Below, in pieces: positions 1 through 8,521 of a DNA stretch of 51,343 nt. Origin of the DNA: Gammaproteobacteria bacterium UBA5078 (GTDB taxonomy: Bacteria > Pseudomonadota > Gammaproteobacteria > Pseudomonadales > Pseudohongiellaceae); NCBI GenBank assembly GCA_002416505.1, contig DIAM01000012.1, positions 185,393-236,735 of the forward strand, given 5' to 3'. The notes beneath the pieces are model-generated. The model was not told the DNA's origin. It searched no databases and saw only the letters and a list, made by a program, of their open reading frames with translations. The position numbers were made by a program, and so were the translations under genes. Position 1 is the first letter of the stretch. Every line of letters begins with the position of its first letter.

Positions 1-54
1 AGCCGCTTCGATAGTTGGCGAAGCCGCAAATTTAACGTGTTAGGGAAACGATGA
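1..54 (+). other. possible 3' tail of an upstream ORF
   Basis: Frame 1 is open from the window edge and stops at a TGA (52-54) that overlaps the ftsQ ATG as ATGA, the usual sign of translational coupling. The 17 visible residues do not look like a typical Ddl C terminus, although ddl is the usual gene upstream of ftsQ. Frame 2 is also open until 41-43, so the identity and even the frame of the upstream gene stay open. Confidence 0.2.
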
Positions 55-881
55 GCAACGCGAACAACAGGCAGGGATTTTCAGCACACGGAGGAATGCG
101 CGACGTTCCACGCGGCGCCGTGTCCTTGAAAAAGGCGGCTCACGTTGCTGTCGAACCTGCGCGAAAGAGTTATGCGGGAGTGTTGCTGCTGGTGCTTGTG
201 ATGTGTGGCGCTGTGTTGTTCGCGCAGAACCGTGAGCAAATTAATGGCTACATTAATAAGCCCATTCGTGTAGTGCAGATGGCCAACCCACTGCAACGCG
301 CGAATGAGAGCAGTGTGCGTGCCGCCTTGGCTGCGCATTTGGATGGCGGATTCTTCGCATTAGATGTGCAGGCGATTAAGGATCAACTTGAGGCCAATCC
401 TTGGGTTGAGAAGGCGGTGATTACGCGCATCTGGCCGGACACACTTTCGGTCGCAATTACCGAAGAGATCGCGATCGCCCGTTGGGGCGATACGCGTCTG
501 TTGAATCAATATGGAGAGTCCTTCGCGCCCGAGCTCAAAGAGGACGACCTCACGCTGCCCTTACTGAATGGGCCGGAGGGGATGGAGCGCAAAGTAATGG
601 AGCAATATCAAGTGTTCAGCCAGTTGTTATCGGAGACCGGTCTGCGAGTACGCGAAATTGCCCTGAGTGAGCGTGGCAGCTGGACTCTGCGCATGGACAA
701 CGATCTGCTAGTGAGCATTGGGCGCAGCAATGTGATGGACAGAGTGCAGCGCTTCGTAAAGTTCTACCAGCGCCATCTTAGTGCCCAGGTAGCGAGTGTC
801 GCCGCAATCGATTTGCGCTACAACAATGGAATATCAATCAGAAACAAGACAGACATGCCAGTCGGAGTTGCTTCCAAATGA
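51..881 (+). CDS. ftsQ: cell division protein FtsQ
   Basis: FtsQ is a bitopic inner-membrane divisome protein that bridges early and late division proteins through FtsB/FtsL. The 276-residue product has a basic cytoplasmic N terminus, one membrane segment at about residues 41-59, a POTRA domain at about 71-135 (with the family pattern ...NPWVEKAVITRIWPDTL...) and a periplasmic beta domain ending in ...VAAIDLRYNNGISIR. Length matches the family. It is the first gene of an ftsQ-ftsA-ftsZ run on the same strand; ftsA begins 67 bases later. The ATG at 51 overlaps a possible upstream stop codon, which suggests coupling. Identification rests on domain order plus context and is secure. Confidence 0.95.
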   Translation: MSNANNRQGFSAHGGMRDVPRGAVSLKKAAHVAVEPARKSYAGVLLLVLVMCGAVLFAQNREQINGYINKPIRVVQMANPLQRANESSVRAALAAHLDGGFFALDVQAIKDQLEANPWVEKAVITRIWPDTLSVAITEEIAIARWGDTRLLNQYGESFAPELKEDDLTLPLLNGPEGMERKVMEQYQVFSQLLSETGLRVREIALSERGSWTLRMDNDLLVSIGRSNVMDRVQRFVKFYQRHLSAQVASVAAIDLRYNNGISIRNKTDMPVGVASK

Positions 882-948
882 ACACAGCAAGGATTTTTAA
901 AGTTGACGGCGAAGTGATGAATTCACGAGTAGCAGGAGTACGCGGACT

Positions 949-2184
949 ATGAGCGAAACAGCACGCGGGAACCTAATCGTCGGCTTGGATATCGGCACCT
1001 CGAAAGTAGTGGCGATTGTCGGCGATATTAAAGCGGACGGAAGCCTCGATATCGTGGGTATCGGCAGTCATCGCTCGCGCGGACTGAAGAAGGGCACAGT
1101 CGTCAATATCGAATCGACGGTGGAGTCCATTCAGCGCGCGATAGAAGAAGCAGAACTCATGGCGGGTTGTCAGATTCATTCGGTCTATGCCGGCATTGCG
1201 GGCAGCCATATTCGCAGCATGAACTCACACGGTATCGTCGCGATTCGTGATGGTGAGGTGACTCGCGCGGACATCGAGCGCGTGATAGATGCGGCTCAGG
1301 CGGTGGCGATTCCGGCGGACCAGAAAGTGCTGCACATCCTACCCCAGGAATACATCATCGATTCGCAGGAAGGCGTGAAGGAACCGCTGGGAATGTCGGG
1401 AGTGCGTTTAGAGGCGAAGGTGCATCTAGTGACCTGTGCAATCAACGCAGCCCAGAATATCGAGAAGTGTATCAAGCGCTGTGGTTTGGTGACCGAGGAG
1501 ATCATTCTTGAGCAACTAGCCTCTAGCTATGCGGTGCTAACCGAAGACGAGAAAGAGTTGGGAGTCTGTCTGGTGGATATCGGCGGAGGCACCTCGGATA
1601 TCGCGATCTTCACCGAAGGGGCGATACGTCATACCGGCGTAATTCCGATCGCGGGCGACCAGGTGACAAACGACATCGCCATGGCCCTACGCACGCCAAC
1701 CGAGAACGCCGATGAGATTAAGATTAAGTACGCCTGTGCGCTGACCCAGTTGGCGAACGTTGGCGAGACTATCAAGGTGCCAAGCGTTGGCGATCGTCCT
1801 CCGCGCGAGTTGTCCCGTCAGGCCTTGGCCGAAGTTGTTGAGCCGCGTTACGACGAGCTCTTCACATTGATTCGTGCAGAACTGCAACGCAGTGGGTACG
1901 AGAATATGTTGGCCGCTGGAATCGTGCTTACCGGCGGGACTTCGAAGATGGAAGGGGTTGTTGAGTTGGCCGAGGAAATATTCCATGCGCCCGTACGTAT
2001 CGGCATTCCACAGAATGTGAAAGGCCTGTCCGACATAGTGCGCAATCCGATCTATTCCACTGGTGTGGGCCTGCTGCTCTACGGTGTCAAGCAGCAACAA
2101 GATCGAGATACACAGACGCCTAGTAAGGAAGTCAGGATTGGTTTTGGTGAACGAGTCAGTGCGTGGATAAAGAAGAATTTGTAA
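949..2184 (+). CDS. ftsA: cell division protein FtsA
   Basis: FtsA is the actin-like ATPase that tethers FtsZ filaments to the inner membrane and recruits later divisome proteins. The 411-residue protein begins with the actin-fold phosphate-1 motif (VGLDIGTSKV, about residues 12-21), has the second phosphate/connector motif LVDIGGGTSDIA near residue 208 and the adenosine motif VLTGGTSKM near residue 326. It ends in an amphipathic helix (ERVSAWIKKNL) that is the expected membrane-targeting sequence. An AGGAG ribosome binding site lies a little upstream of the ATG. It sits between ftsQ and ftsZ, as in most proteobacteria. Confidence 0.97.
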   Translation: MSETARGNLIVGLDIGTSKVVAIVGDIKADGSLDIVGIGSHRSRGLKKGTVVNIESTVESIQRAIEEAELMAGCQIHSVYAGIAGSHIRSMNSHGIVAIRDGEVTRADIERVIDAAQAVAIPADQKVLHILPQEYIIDSQEGVKEPLGMSGVRLEAKVHLVTCAINAAQNIEKCIKRCGLVTEEIILEQLASSYAVLTEDEKELGVCLVDIGGGTSDIAIFTEGAIRHTGVIPIAGDQVTNDIAMALRTPTENADEIKIKYACALTQLANVGETIKVPSVGDRPPRELSRQALAEVVEPRYDELFTLIRAELQRSGYENMLAAGIVLTGGTSKMEGVVELAEEIFHAPVRIGIPQNVKGLSDIVRNPIYSTGVGLLLYGVKQQQDRDTQTPSKEVRIGFGERVSAWIKKNL

Positions 2185-2253
2185 GTAAATTTAAAATATT
2201 CAGTCAAAAAAGCAATTTCAAAATTTTGTATTTAAAATGAGTCAGGAGGCCGT

Positions 2254-3420
2254 ATGTTTGAACTAGTCGATAGCTTGCCACAAAACGCAGTAATCAAGGT
2301 GATCGGTGTTGGCGGCGGTGGTGGTAACGCAGTTCGTCACATGATCGCGAATCATATCGAAGGCGTAGAGTTTGTTTGCGCCAACACAGATGCTCAGGCG
2401 TTGAGCAATCTGGGTGCCAAGACTCTCTTGCAGATGGGCAGCTGTGTAACCAAGGGCTTGGGTGCAGGCGCGAATCCTGAGATCGGACGACAGGCCGCTC
2501 TAGAGGATCGCGACGAGATCGCCGAGATCCTCGCGGGCGCCGACATGGTCTTCATCACTGCGGGCATGGGTGGCGGCACCGGCACTGGCGCGGCGCCTAT
2601 CTTCGCGGAAGTAGCCAAGGAGATGGGAATCCTCACCGTGGCGGTTGTGACGCGGCCTTTCCCCTTCGAAGGCAAGAAGCGCTCGCTGATCGCCGATCAA
2701 GGCATTCAAGAGCTCTCCGAGCATGTCGATTCTTTGATCACGATTCCGAACGAGAAGTTATTGGAAGTGCTCGGTAAGTCTGCGACATTGCTGGATGCGT
2801 TCAAGGCAGCGAACGATGTGTTGCTTGGCGCTGTCAAAGGAATAGCGGATCTCATTATGCGCCCTGGCATGATCAACGTGGATTTCGCCGATGTGCGCAC
2901 GGTAATGTCAGAGATGGGCATGGCGATGATGGGTACGGGTTACGCGAGTGGCGAAGGGCGCGCACGCGAGGCGGCAGAGTCTGCAATTCGCAGTCCCTTG
3001 TTGGAAGACGTTAATTTGCATGGCGCACGAGGCATTCTGGTGAACATTACCGCAGGCGAGAATCTCTCACTCGGCGAGTTCACCGAAGTGGGCGACACCA
3101 TCGAAGAGTTTGCGTCCGACGATGCCACAGTTGTGGTGGGTACGGTTATCGATCCGAGCATGGGCGATGAGATTCGCGTGACTGTCGTAGCGACAGGTTT
3201 GGGCGAACGCGCCGTAGCAAAGGCAGCGAAACCAGTTGAGAAGCCAGCGCCTAAGGCTGTAGTGACCGATTATCGCCAGTTGGATCGTCCAGCAGCACTG
3301 CGTTCACGTACAGCGTCTGCGCACACAATGCCACAGTCAGGGCTCGCGCGCGCCGTCGGTGCGGATACGGACATGGATTATCTCGATATCCCCGCATTCT
3401 TGCGCCGCCAGGCAGACTAG
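2254..3420 (+). CDS. ftsZ: cell division protein FtsZ
   Basis: FtsZ is the tubulin-like GTPase that forms the Z ring. The 388-residue product shows the N-terminal nucleotide-binding glycines (GVGGGGGNAV, residues 18-27), the tubulin signature GGGTGTG at 106-112, the T7 synergy loop region (NVDFADVRTVM) and a linker followed by the conserved C-terminal peptide DYLDIPAFLRRQ, which binds FtsA and ZipA. The start is preceded by a strong CAGGAGG ribosome binding site. The 69 bases between ftsA and ftsZ are A/T-rich and could hold an extra promoter, but I see no clear one. A strong hairpin follows the stop codon. Confidence 0.98.
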   Translation: MFELVDSLPQNAVIKVIGVGGGGGNAVRHMIANHIEGVEFVCANTDAQALSNLGAKTLLQMGSCVTKGLGAGANPEIGRQAALEDRDEIAEILAGADMVFITAGMGGGTGTGAAPIFAEVAKEMGILTVAVVTRPFPFEGKKRSLIADQGIQELSEHVDSLITIPNEKLLEVLGKSATLLDAFKAANDVLLGAVKGIADLIMRPGMINVDFADVRTVMSEMGMAMMGTGYASGEGRAREAAESAIRSPLLEDVNLHGARGILVNITAGENLSLGEFTEVGDTIEEFASDDATVVVGTVIDPSMGDEIRVTVVATGLGERAVAKAAKPVEKPAPKAVVTDYRQLDRPAALRSRTASAHTMPQSGLARAVGADTDMDYLDIPAFLRRQAD

Positions 3421-3432
3421 GATCGCGGCTAG

Positions 3433-3468
3433 AGCCTTTAAGCGCACAGAATTGGGCGCTTAAAGGCT
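3433..3468 (+). terminator. 13-bp hairpin between ftsZ and lpxC
   Basis: GCCTTTAAGCGC at 3434-3445 is the exact reverse complement of GCGCTTAAAGGC at 3456-3467, and the flanking A/T pair extends the stem to 13 bp around a 10-base loop. No T-run follows, so this is not a classical intrinsic terminator. It may act as an attenuator, a 3'-end stabiliser or a partial terminator for the ftsQAZ message. Confidence 0.6.
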
Positions 3469-3556
3469 TGGGCAACGGGTCGATGCTCTAGCAGATTTAG
3501 GTTTGTCGGCGCGTGTGGAGCTAGAAGTTTTAGCTTAAGTCATCGTGGTGAAATGT

Positions 3557-3585
3557 TTGGGTTATGAATGGAATTTTGCTATGCT
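3557..3585 (+). promoter_or_regulatory. candidate sigma-70 promoter for lpxC
   Basis: TTGGGT at 3557-3562 and TATGCT at 3580-3585 are separated by 17 bases and lie about 60 bases upstream of the lpxC start. They also lie downstream of the ftsZ hairpin, where an independent lpxC promoter would be expected. The match is moderate. Confidence 0.35.
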
Positions 3586-3647
3586 CCCGCCTGCATTCGA
3601 CCTCTGGGTCACGCAGGCTTCACCTACAATCGGGAAAAGACAACGCT

Positions 3648-4559
3648 ATGCTTAATCAAAGAACCTTGAAAAACGTTATTCGAGCCACTGGTGTTGGTTT
3701 GCATAATGGCGAGAAAGTCTACCTGACCTTACGGCCTGCGCCGATCGATACGGGGATAGTATTTACCCGCACCGACCTAGATCCAGTCGTGGAGATTCCA
3801 GCCACGGCCGAGTATGTGGGTGATACCACACTGTCGACGACTCTGGTAAAGGGCGATGTTCGCATCTCCACCATCGAGCATCTGATGTCGGCAATGTCTG
3901 GCCTTGGGATCGATAATGCCTATATTGATGTCAGCGCACCGGAAGTGCCGATCATGGACGGCAGCGCCGGTCCATTCGTGTTCCTGATTCAGTCTGCCGG
4001 TATTGAAGAGCAGAAGGCGTTGAAGAAATTCATCCGCATCACCAAGCCATTGACTGTCTCCGATGGCGATAGGTCCGTGAGTCTAGAGCCCTTCGATGGC
4101 TTCAAGGTCAGCTATACCTTGCTTTACGACCATCCTGTGTACCGCAAATACACAAAGACGGCGAGCGTCGATTTCTCCAGCACCTCTTTCGTCAAAGAAG
4201 TAAGCCGTGCCAGAACTTTCGGTTTCATGCATGAATTCGAAGAATTGCGTAACCGCAACCTCGCCTTGGGTGCCAGCATGGATAATGCCATTGCCGTAGG
4301 CGATTATAAGGTCTTGAATGAAGACGGATTACGTTACGAAGACGAGTTTGTGAAGCATAAAATTCTCGATGCGATTGGCGATCTGTACATGATCGGCTTC
4401 AGCCTGATCGGTGAGTTCAAAGGATATAAATCTGGACACGCATTGAATAATGCATTATTAAGGTCCTTGGAAGATAACAAAGACGCCTGGGAAATTGTCA
4501 GCTTCGACACCGATGCGCATGTACCGATCTCTTATATGAAACCGGTATTAGCTGCCTGA
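3648..4559 (+). CDS. lpxC: UDP-3-O-acyl-N-acetylglucosamine deacetylase LpxC
   Basis: LpxC is the zinc amidase that performs the committed step of lipid A synthesis, removing acetate from UDP-3-O-acyl-GlcNAc. An in-frame start exists 28 codons upstream, but the ATG at 3648 gives the conserved N terminus MLNQRTLKNVIRATGVGLHNG and a 303-residue protein, close to the E. coli length. Zinc ligands are visible: H78 in STIEHLMSAM, and the His and Asp of the later KHKILDAIGDLY motif. The C terminus ends in small non-polar residues (PVLAA), resembling the tail by which FtsH degrades LpxC in E. coli; FtsH control here is inference. Position after ftsZ is canonical. Confidence 0.97.
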   Translation: MLNQRTLKNVIRATGVGLHNGEKVYLTLRPAPIDTGIVFTRTDLDPVVEIPATAEYVGDTTLSTTLVKGDVRISTIEHLMSAMSGLGIDNAYIDVSAPEVPIMDGSAGPFVFLIQSAGIEEQKALKKFIRITKPLTVSDGDRSVSLEPFDGFKVSYTLLYDHPVYRKYTKTASVDFSSTSFVKEVSRARTFGFMHEFEELRNRNLALGASMDNAIAVGDYKVLNEDGLRYEDEFVKHKILDAIGDLYMIGFSLIGEFKGYKSGHALNNALLRSLEDNKDAWEIVSFDTDAHVPISYMKPVLAA

Positions 4560-4583
4560 TACTTTTCTGTCACCGTGCTATAT

Positions 4584-4611
4584 TTGTAACCCATTGATTT
4601 TTGGGTATAAG
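4584..4611 (+). promoter_or_regulatory. candidate sigma-70 promoter upstream of the M23 peptidase
   Basis: TTGTAA at 4584-4589 and TATAAG at 4606-4611 are spaced by 16 bases in the lpxC-peptidase intergenic region, about 70 bases before the peptidase start. This is a good match by eye but untested. Confidence 0.4.
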
Positions 4612-4679
4612 TTTGACGTCCGGCAGCATACGCTTGCCTCAGGTGTTCTGAATCAAGACTTAAGAGAACGCCTAGACTC

Positions 4680-5609
4680 ATGAAATTGATATTAGTTGAC
4701 CAGCGCCATGGTCAAACTCGCACTATAGTCCTCAAGGGGTGGCTGAAAGGCCTCCTCTCGATTTGTATTCTCGGCGCGCCTGTCGCCTTCGGATACCTCG
4801 GCTACCAATTCGCCGTCTCTCAAGATCCTCTAGAGTATTCCCACGAAACGACCCTGGCCTGGAACGAAGATCTCTCCAAGCAGGCCGATGCACTCGATCG
4901 CCTGAAACGCGAGTCCGAAGAACAGCTCGAAGCCCTCACTCTAAGACTCGCCATGTTGCAGGCGCGCCTCCTGCGCATGGAGGCACTCGGTGAGCGCATT
5001 ACTACCGTCGCCAAGCTCGATACCGGTGAGTTTAACTTCGCCAGCGAGCCCGCGGTCGGTGGTCCCATCCTGTCAGATACGGTGCCCTATGCACCGCCAG
5101 CCTTCATCGAAGCGATCTCCGATCTTGAGCAGCAGATCGCCGATCGCGCTCAGCAGTTAGAGATTCTCGAAGGCCTCATGACCGAGCGTCAGTTTGAGGC
5201 CGATATCTTCATTACGGGCCGCCCGGTTAAACAGGGTTGGCTGTCCTCCCCGTTCGGGCGGCGTACCGATCCCTTCAATGGCCAGCTCGCTTGGCATGCT
5301 GGCATAGACTTCGCCACGGGTGAGGCGGGCGAAGACGTGATCGCGGTTGCCGCAGGCGTGGTGACTGCCGCCGGCGAGCGCCAGGGCTATGGCTTGACCG
5401 TCGATATCAATCACGGCAATGGCTATGTCACACGCTATGGCCACGCCGAGAAACTCCTCGTCGACGTCGGCGAAATTATTCAAAAAGGGCAGACTATCGC
5501 ACTTGTGGGCAGCACCGGTCGTTCGACTGGCCCGCACGTTCATTTCGAAGTCTATAAGCATGGCCGTGTCGTTGACCCTGCGTCCTATATAAAGCGTACC
5601 GAACGCTAA
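4680..5609 (+). CDS. M23-family (LytM-type) metallopeptidase
   Basis: This is a membrane-anchored, periplasm-facing peptidase predicted to cut peptidoglycan cross-bridges or to act as an EnvC/NlpD-like amidase activator. The 309-residue product has a cytoplasmic stub, a membrane segment at about 22-44 and a coiled coil at about 60-105. A C-terminal LytM domain starts near residue 180 (GWLSSPFGRRTDPF). The zinc-site motifs HAGID and HVHFEV are intact, so catalysis is likely. An M23 gene between lpxC and secA is also seen in Pseudomonas-type genomes, in the place where enterobacteria have secM. The ribosome binding site is weak. Confidence 0.88.
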   Translation: MKLILVDQRHGQTRTIVLKGWLKGLLSICILGAPVAFGYLGYQFAVSQDPLEYSHETTLAWNEDLSKQADALDRLKRESEEQLEALTLRLAMLQARLLRMEALGERITTVAKLDTGEFNFASEPAVGGPILSDTVPYAPPAFIEAISDLEQQIADRAQQLEILEGLMTERQFEADIFITGRPVKQGWLSSPFGRRTDPFNGQLAWHAGIDFATGEAGEDVIAVAAGVVTAAGERQGYGLTVDINHGNGYVTRYGHAEKLLVDVGEIIQKGQTIALVGSTGRSTGPHVHFEVYKHGRVVDPASYIKRTER

Positions 5610-5735
5610 ACTCCCCTCTACGTTCAAGTTTTTACGGAGCGATCACCTAGGTGTTGCTCTGTAGCACTGTGTCCTCAGGCCTATCCTGTCTGCCGCACAG
5701 CCCAACTCCAGTTCAATAGATAAGTGAATTTCATC

Positions 5736-8516
5736 ATGAGCGTAAATTTTCTAAGAGCAATTTTTGGTAGCAGCAATTCCAGACAGCTTAAAAGAATTCG
5801 AAAAATAGTTAATAAAATCAATGCGCTGGAGAGTGGCTATGAGAGTCTCTCCGACGAGGAGATCCGCGGCAAGACCGTCGAGTTCAAGGAGCGTTTCGAC
5901 AAGGGCGAGTCCCTAGATTCGATGTTGCCAGAGGCCTTCGCAATCGTGCGTGAGGGCAGCAAACGGGTCATGGGCATGCGCCATTTCGACGTGCAGATGA
6001 TTGGCGGTATCGTTTTGCACGAAGGCAATATCGCGGAGATGAAGACGGGCGAGGGTAAGACGCTGGTGGCCACGTTGCCGGCGTATCTCAATGGCCTAAC
6101 GGGGCTTGGCGTACACATCGTGACAGTGAACGACTACCTCGCCGAACGCGACGCGAACTGGATGCGACCATTGTATGAATTCCTGGGCTTGAGCGTCGGC
6201 ATCGTCATCTCGGGGCAGAGTCACGAGGTCAAGCAGGCGGCCTACGACTCCTCTATAAGCTATGGCACTAACAACGAATTTGGCTTCGACTATCTGCGCG
6301 ACAATATGGCCTTCCGCATGGAAGACAAGCTGCAGAAGAAGCTAAATTTCGCGATCGTCGACGAAGTGGACTCGATCTTGATCGATGAGGCGCGTACGCC
6401 GCTCATTATCTCCGGTGCTGCCGAAGATAGCTCGCAACTGTATATGGCGATCAATTCCCTAATACCGCGTCTAGAGAAAGGAGCGGGTAAGCCCGAGAAA
6501 GGGGGCTTCACGCTCGATCGCGATACCGACTTCGTGGAGACCGGGCATTTCGTCATCGATGAGAAAACGCGCCAGGTCGAACTCACAGAGTCCGGACACG
6601 AATATGTCGAAGGCATGCTGGGTGAGCAGAAACTCCTTGACGAGGGCGAGAGCCTCTATGCCGCGAAGAATCTGGGTCTGTTGCATCATATTCATTCTGC
6701 TTTGAAGGCCCATTATCTGTTTCATAAAGATATCGAGTACATCGTACAGAACAACAAAATCGTGCTGATCGACGAGCACACCGGCCGCACGATGGAAGGG
6801 CGACGTCTGTCCGAAGGCCTGCATCAGGCGATCGAGGCGAAGGAGGGGCTGGATATACAGAGCGAGAGTCAGACTCTAGCCTCGACAACCTTCCAGAACT
6901 ACTTCCGTTTGTACAAAAACTTGAGCGGCATGACGGGAACGGCAGACACCGAAGCCTTCGAGTTCAAGCAGATCTACGATCTCGATGTGGTCGTCATTCC
7001 CTCGAATAAGCCTTTGCTTCGGCAGGACAAGAACGACCTTATCTATCTCTCCATAGAGGAGAAGTTCGAGGCAATCGTTAAGGATATCAAAGATATCAGC
7101 GCGAAGGGCGCACCGGTGCTAGTAGGTACCGCGTCTATCGATACCTCCGAGTTGTTATCGAATTTCCTCAAGAAAGAGAAAATAGAACACGAAGTGTTGA
7201 ACGCGAAATTCCACCAGCGCGAGGCACAGATCATCGCGCAGGCTGGACGTCCTGGGGTGGTGACGATAGCCACCAATATGGCAGGCCGCGGCACCGATAT
7301 CGTGCTGGGTGGTAAGTGGGAACACGAAGTCGAGGCGATGGACAATCCGACGCCGGAGCAAGTCGAGCAAGCGAAGCAAGAGTGGAATAAGCGTCACCAG
7401 CAAGTATTAGATGCCGGCGGCTTGCACATCATCGGCACGGAGCGCCACGAGTCGCGTCGCATCGACAATCAGTTGCGCGGTCGCTCGGGTAGACAGGGTG
7501 ACCCTGGTTATTCGCGCTTCTATTTGTCCCTAGAGGACAATCTGATGCGCATCTTCGCCTCCGAGCGCGTAAAGAATTTTATGCAGGCCTTGGGCATGGA
7601 GCGCGGCGAGGCTATCGAGCATGGCATGGTGTCCAAGTCTATCGAGAAGGCGCAGCGTAAAGTAGAGGGGCGCAACTTCGATATACGTAAGCAACTGCTG
7701 GAATACGACAACGTGGCGAATGATCAACGCACCATCGTATATCGCCAGCGCAACGAGTTGATGGCTAGCGAGGATATTTCCGAGCTGATCGGCAATATGC
7801 GTAACGAAGTAAGCAACGAGATTGTCAGTTCGCATATTCCACCACAGAGCATTCCAGAACAGTGGGACGTCGAGGGGTTAGAACAGGCTATCGAAACGCA
7901 GTTCGGCCGCAAGCTTCCGATTGCGCAGTGGTTAGATGAAGACGAGAAGCTCTTCGAAGAGACGCTACGCGAGAAAATCGTTGCAGTACTGAACGAAGAC
8001 TATGCGAATAAGTCCGCGTTAGTGGGTGAGAAGATGCGCCTGCTCGAGAAACAGATCGTATTGCAAATTCTCGACAATCTCTGGAAGGAGCATCTGGCTT
8101 CCATGGATCAACTGCGTCAGGGCATTTTTCTGCGGGGCTACGCGGGCAAGAATCCAAAGCAGGAATACAAGCGCGAGGCATTCGCGCTGTTCCAAGATCT
8201 ACTCTCCAACTTGCAACATGAAGTCATTCGCTTCCTGAGCCACGTGAAGATTCGTACCAATGAGGAGATCGACGAGATAGAAAAGCAGCGTGAGGCGGAG
8301 CGTGCGCGCGAGAAGATGATGTTCCAGCACGCTGAGGCGGCAACACTCGCGCAAGAGGCCTCGGCATCTGCGGCAGGGGCCGGAGGGCAGGGCGCTGGGC
8401 AGGAGGGAGTCGAGAAAACTCCATTCGTCCGTGATGGCCAGAAAGTGGGCCGCAACGATCCTTGTTATTGCGGATCGGGCAAGAAATTCAAACAATGTCA
8501 CGGCAAGCTGAGTTAA
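5736..8516 (+). CDS. secA: preprotein translocase ATPase SecA
   Basis: SecA is the motor of the Sec export pathway, driving unfolded preproteins through SecYEG. The frame is open from a GTG at 5724, but the ATG at 5736 gives the usual start MSVNFLRAIFGS and 926 residues. Visible motifs are the Walker A region MKTGEGKTLVATLPAYLNGL near residue 105, the DEAD-like EVDSILIDEARTPLI, the preprotein cross-linking domain and the second ATPase domain with TNMAGRGTDIVL. The scaffold and wing domains follow, then the C-terminal zinc-binding tail NDPCYCGSGKKFKQCHG that binds SecB and phospholipid. No secM-like arrest gene is seen upstream. argJ follows 5 bases after the stop. Confidence 0.98.
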   Translation: MSVNFLRAIFGSSNSRQLKRIRKIVNKINALESGYESLSDEEIRGKTVEFKERFDKGESLDSMLPEAFAIVREGSKRVMGMRHFDVQMIGGIVLHEGNIAEMKTGEGKTLVATLPAYLNGLTGLGVHIVTVNDYLAERDANWMRPLYEFLGLSVGIVISGQSHEVKQAAYDSSISYGTNNEFGFDYLRDNMAFRMEDKLQKKLNFAIVDEVDSILIDEARTPLIISGAAEDSSQLYMAINSLIPRLEKGAGKPEKGGFTLDRDTDFVETGHFVIDEKTRQVELTESGHEYVEGMLGEQKLLDEGESLYAAKNLGLLHHIHSALKAHYLFHKDIEYIVQNNKIVLIDEHTGRTMEGRRLSEGLHQAIEAKEGLDIQSESQTLASTTFQNYFRLYKNLSGMTGTADTEAFEFKQIYDLDVVVIPSNKPLLRQDKNDLIYLSIEEKFEAIVKDIKDISAKGAPVLVGTASIDTSELLSNFLKKEKIEHEVLNAKFHQREAQIIAQAGRPGVVTIATNMAGRGTDIVLGGKWEHEVEAMDNPTPEQVEQAKQEWNKRHQQVLDAGGLHIIGTERHESRRIDNQLRGRSGRQGDPGYSRFYLSLEDNLMRIFASERVKNFMQALGMERGEAIEHGMVSKSIEKAQRKVEGRNFDIRKQLLEYDNVANDQRTIVYRQRNELMASEDISELIGNMRNEVSNEIVSSHIPPQSIPEQWDVEGLEQAIETQFGRKLPIAQWLDEDEKLFEETLREKIVAVLNEDYANKSALVGEKMRLLEKQIVLQILDNLWKEHLASMDQLRQGIFLRGYAGKNPKQEYKREAFALFQDLLSNLQHEVIRFLSHVKIRTNEEIDEIEKQREAERAREKMMFQHAEAATLAQEASASAAGAGGQGAGQEGVEKTPFVRDGQKVGRNDPCYCGSGKKFKQCHGKLS

Positions 8517-8521
8517 GGACT

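Noticed and set aside
5610..5735. A secM-like arrest peptide between the M23 gene and secA
   Set aside because: The 126-base gap holds no open frame with a signal peptide and arrest-like end; regulation by SecM is not supported.
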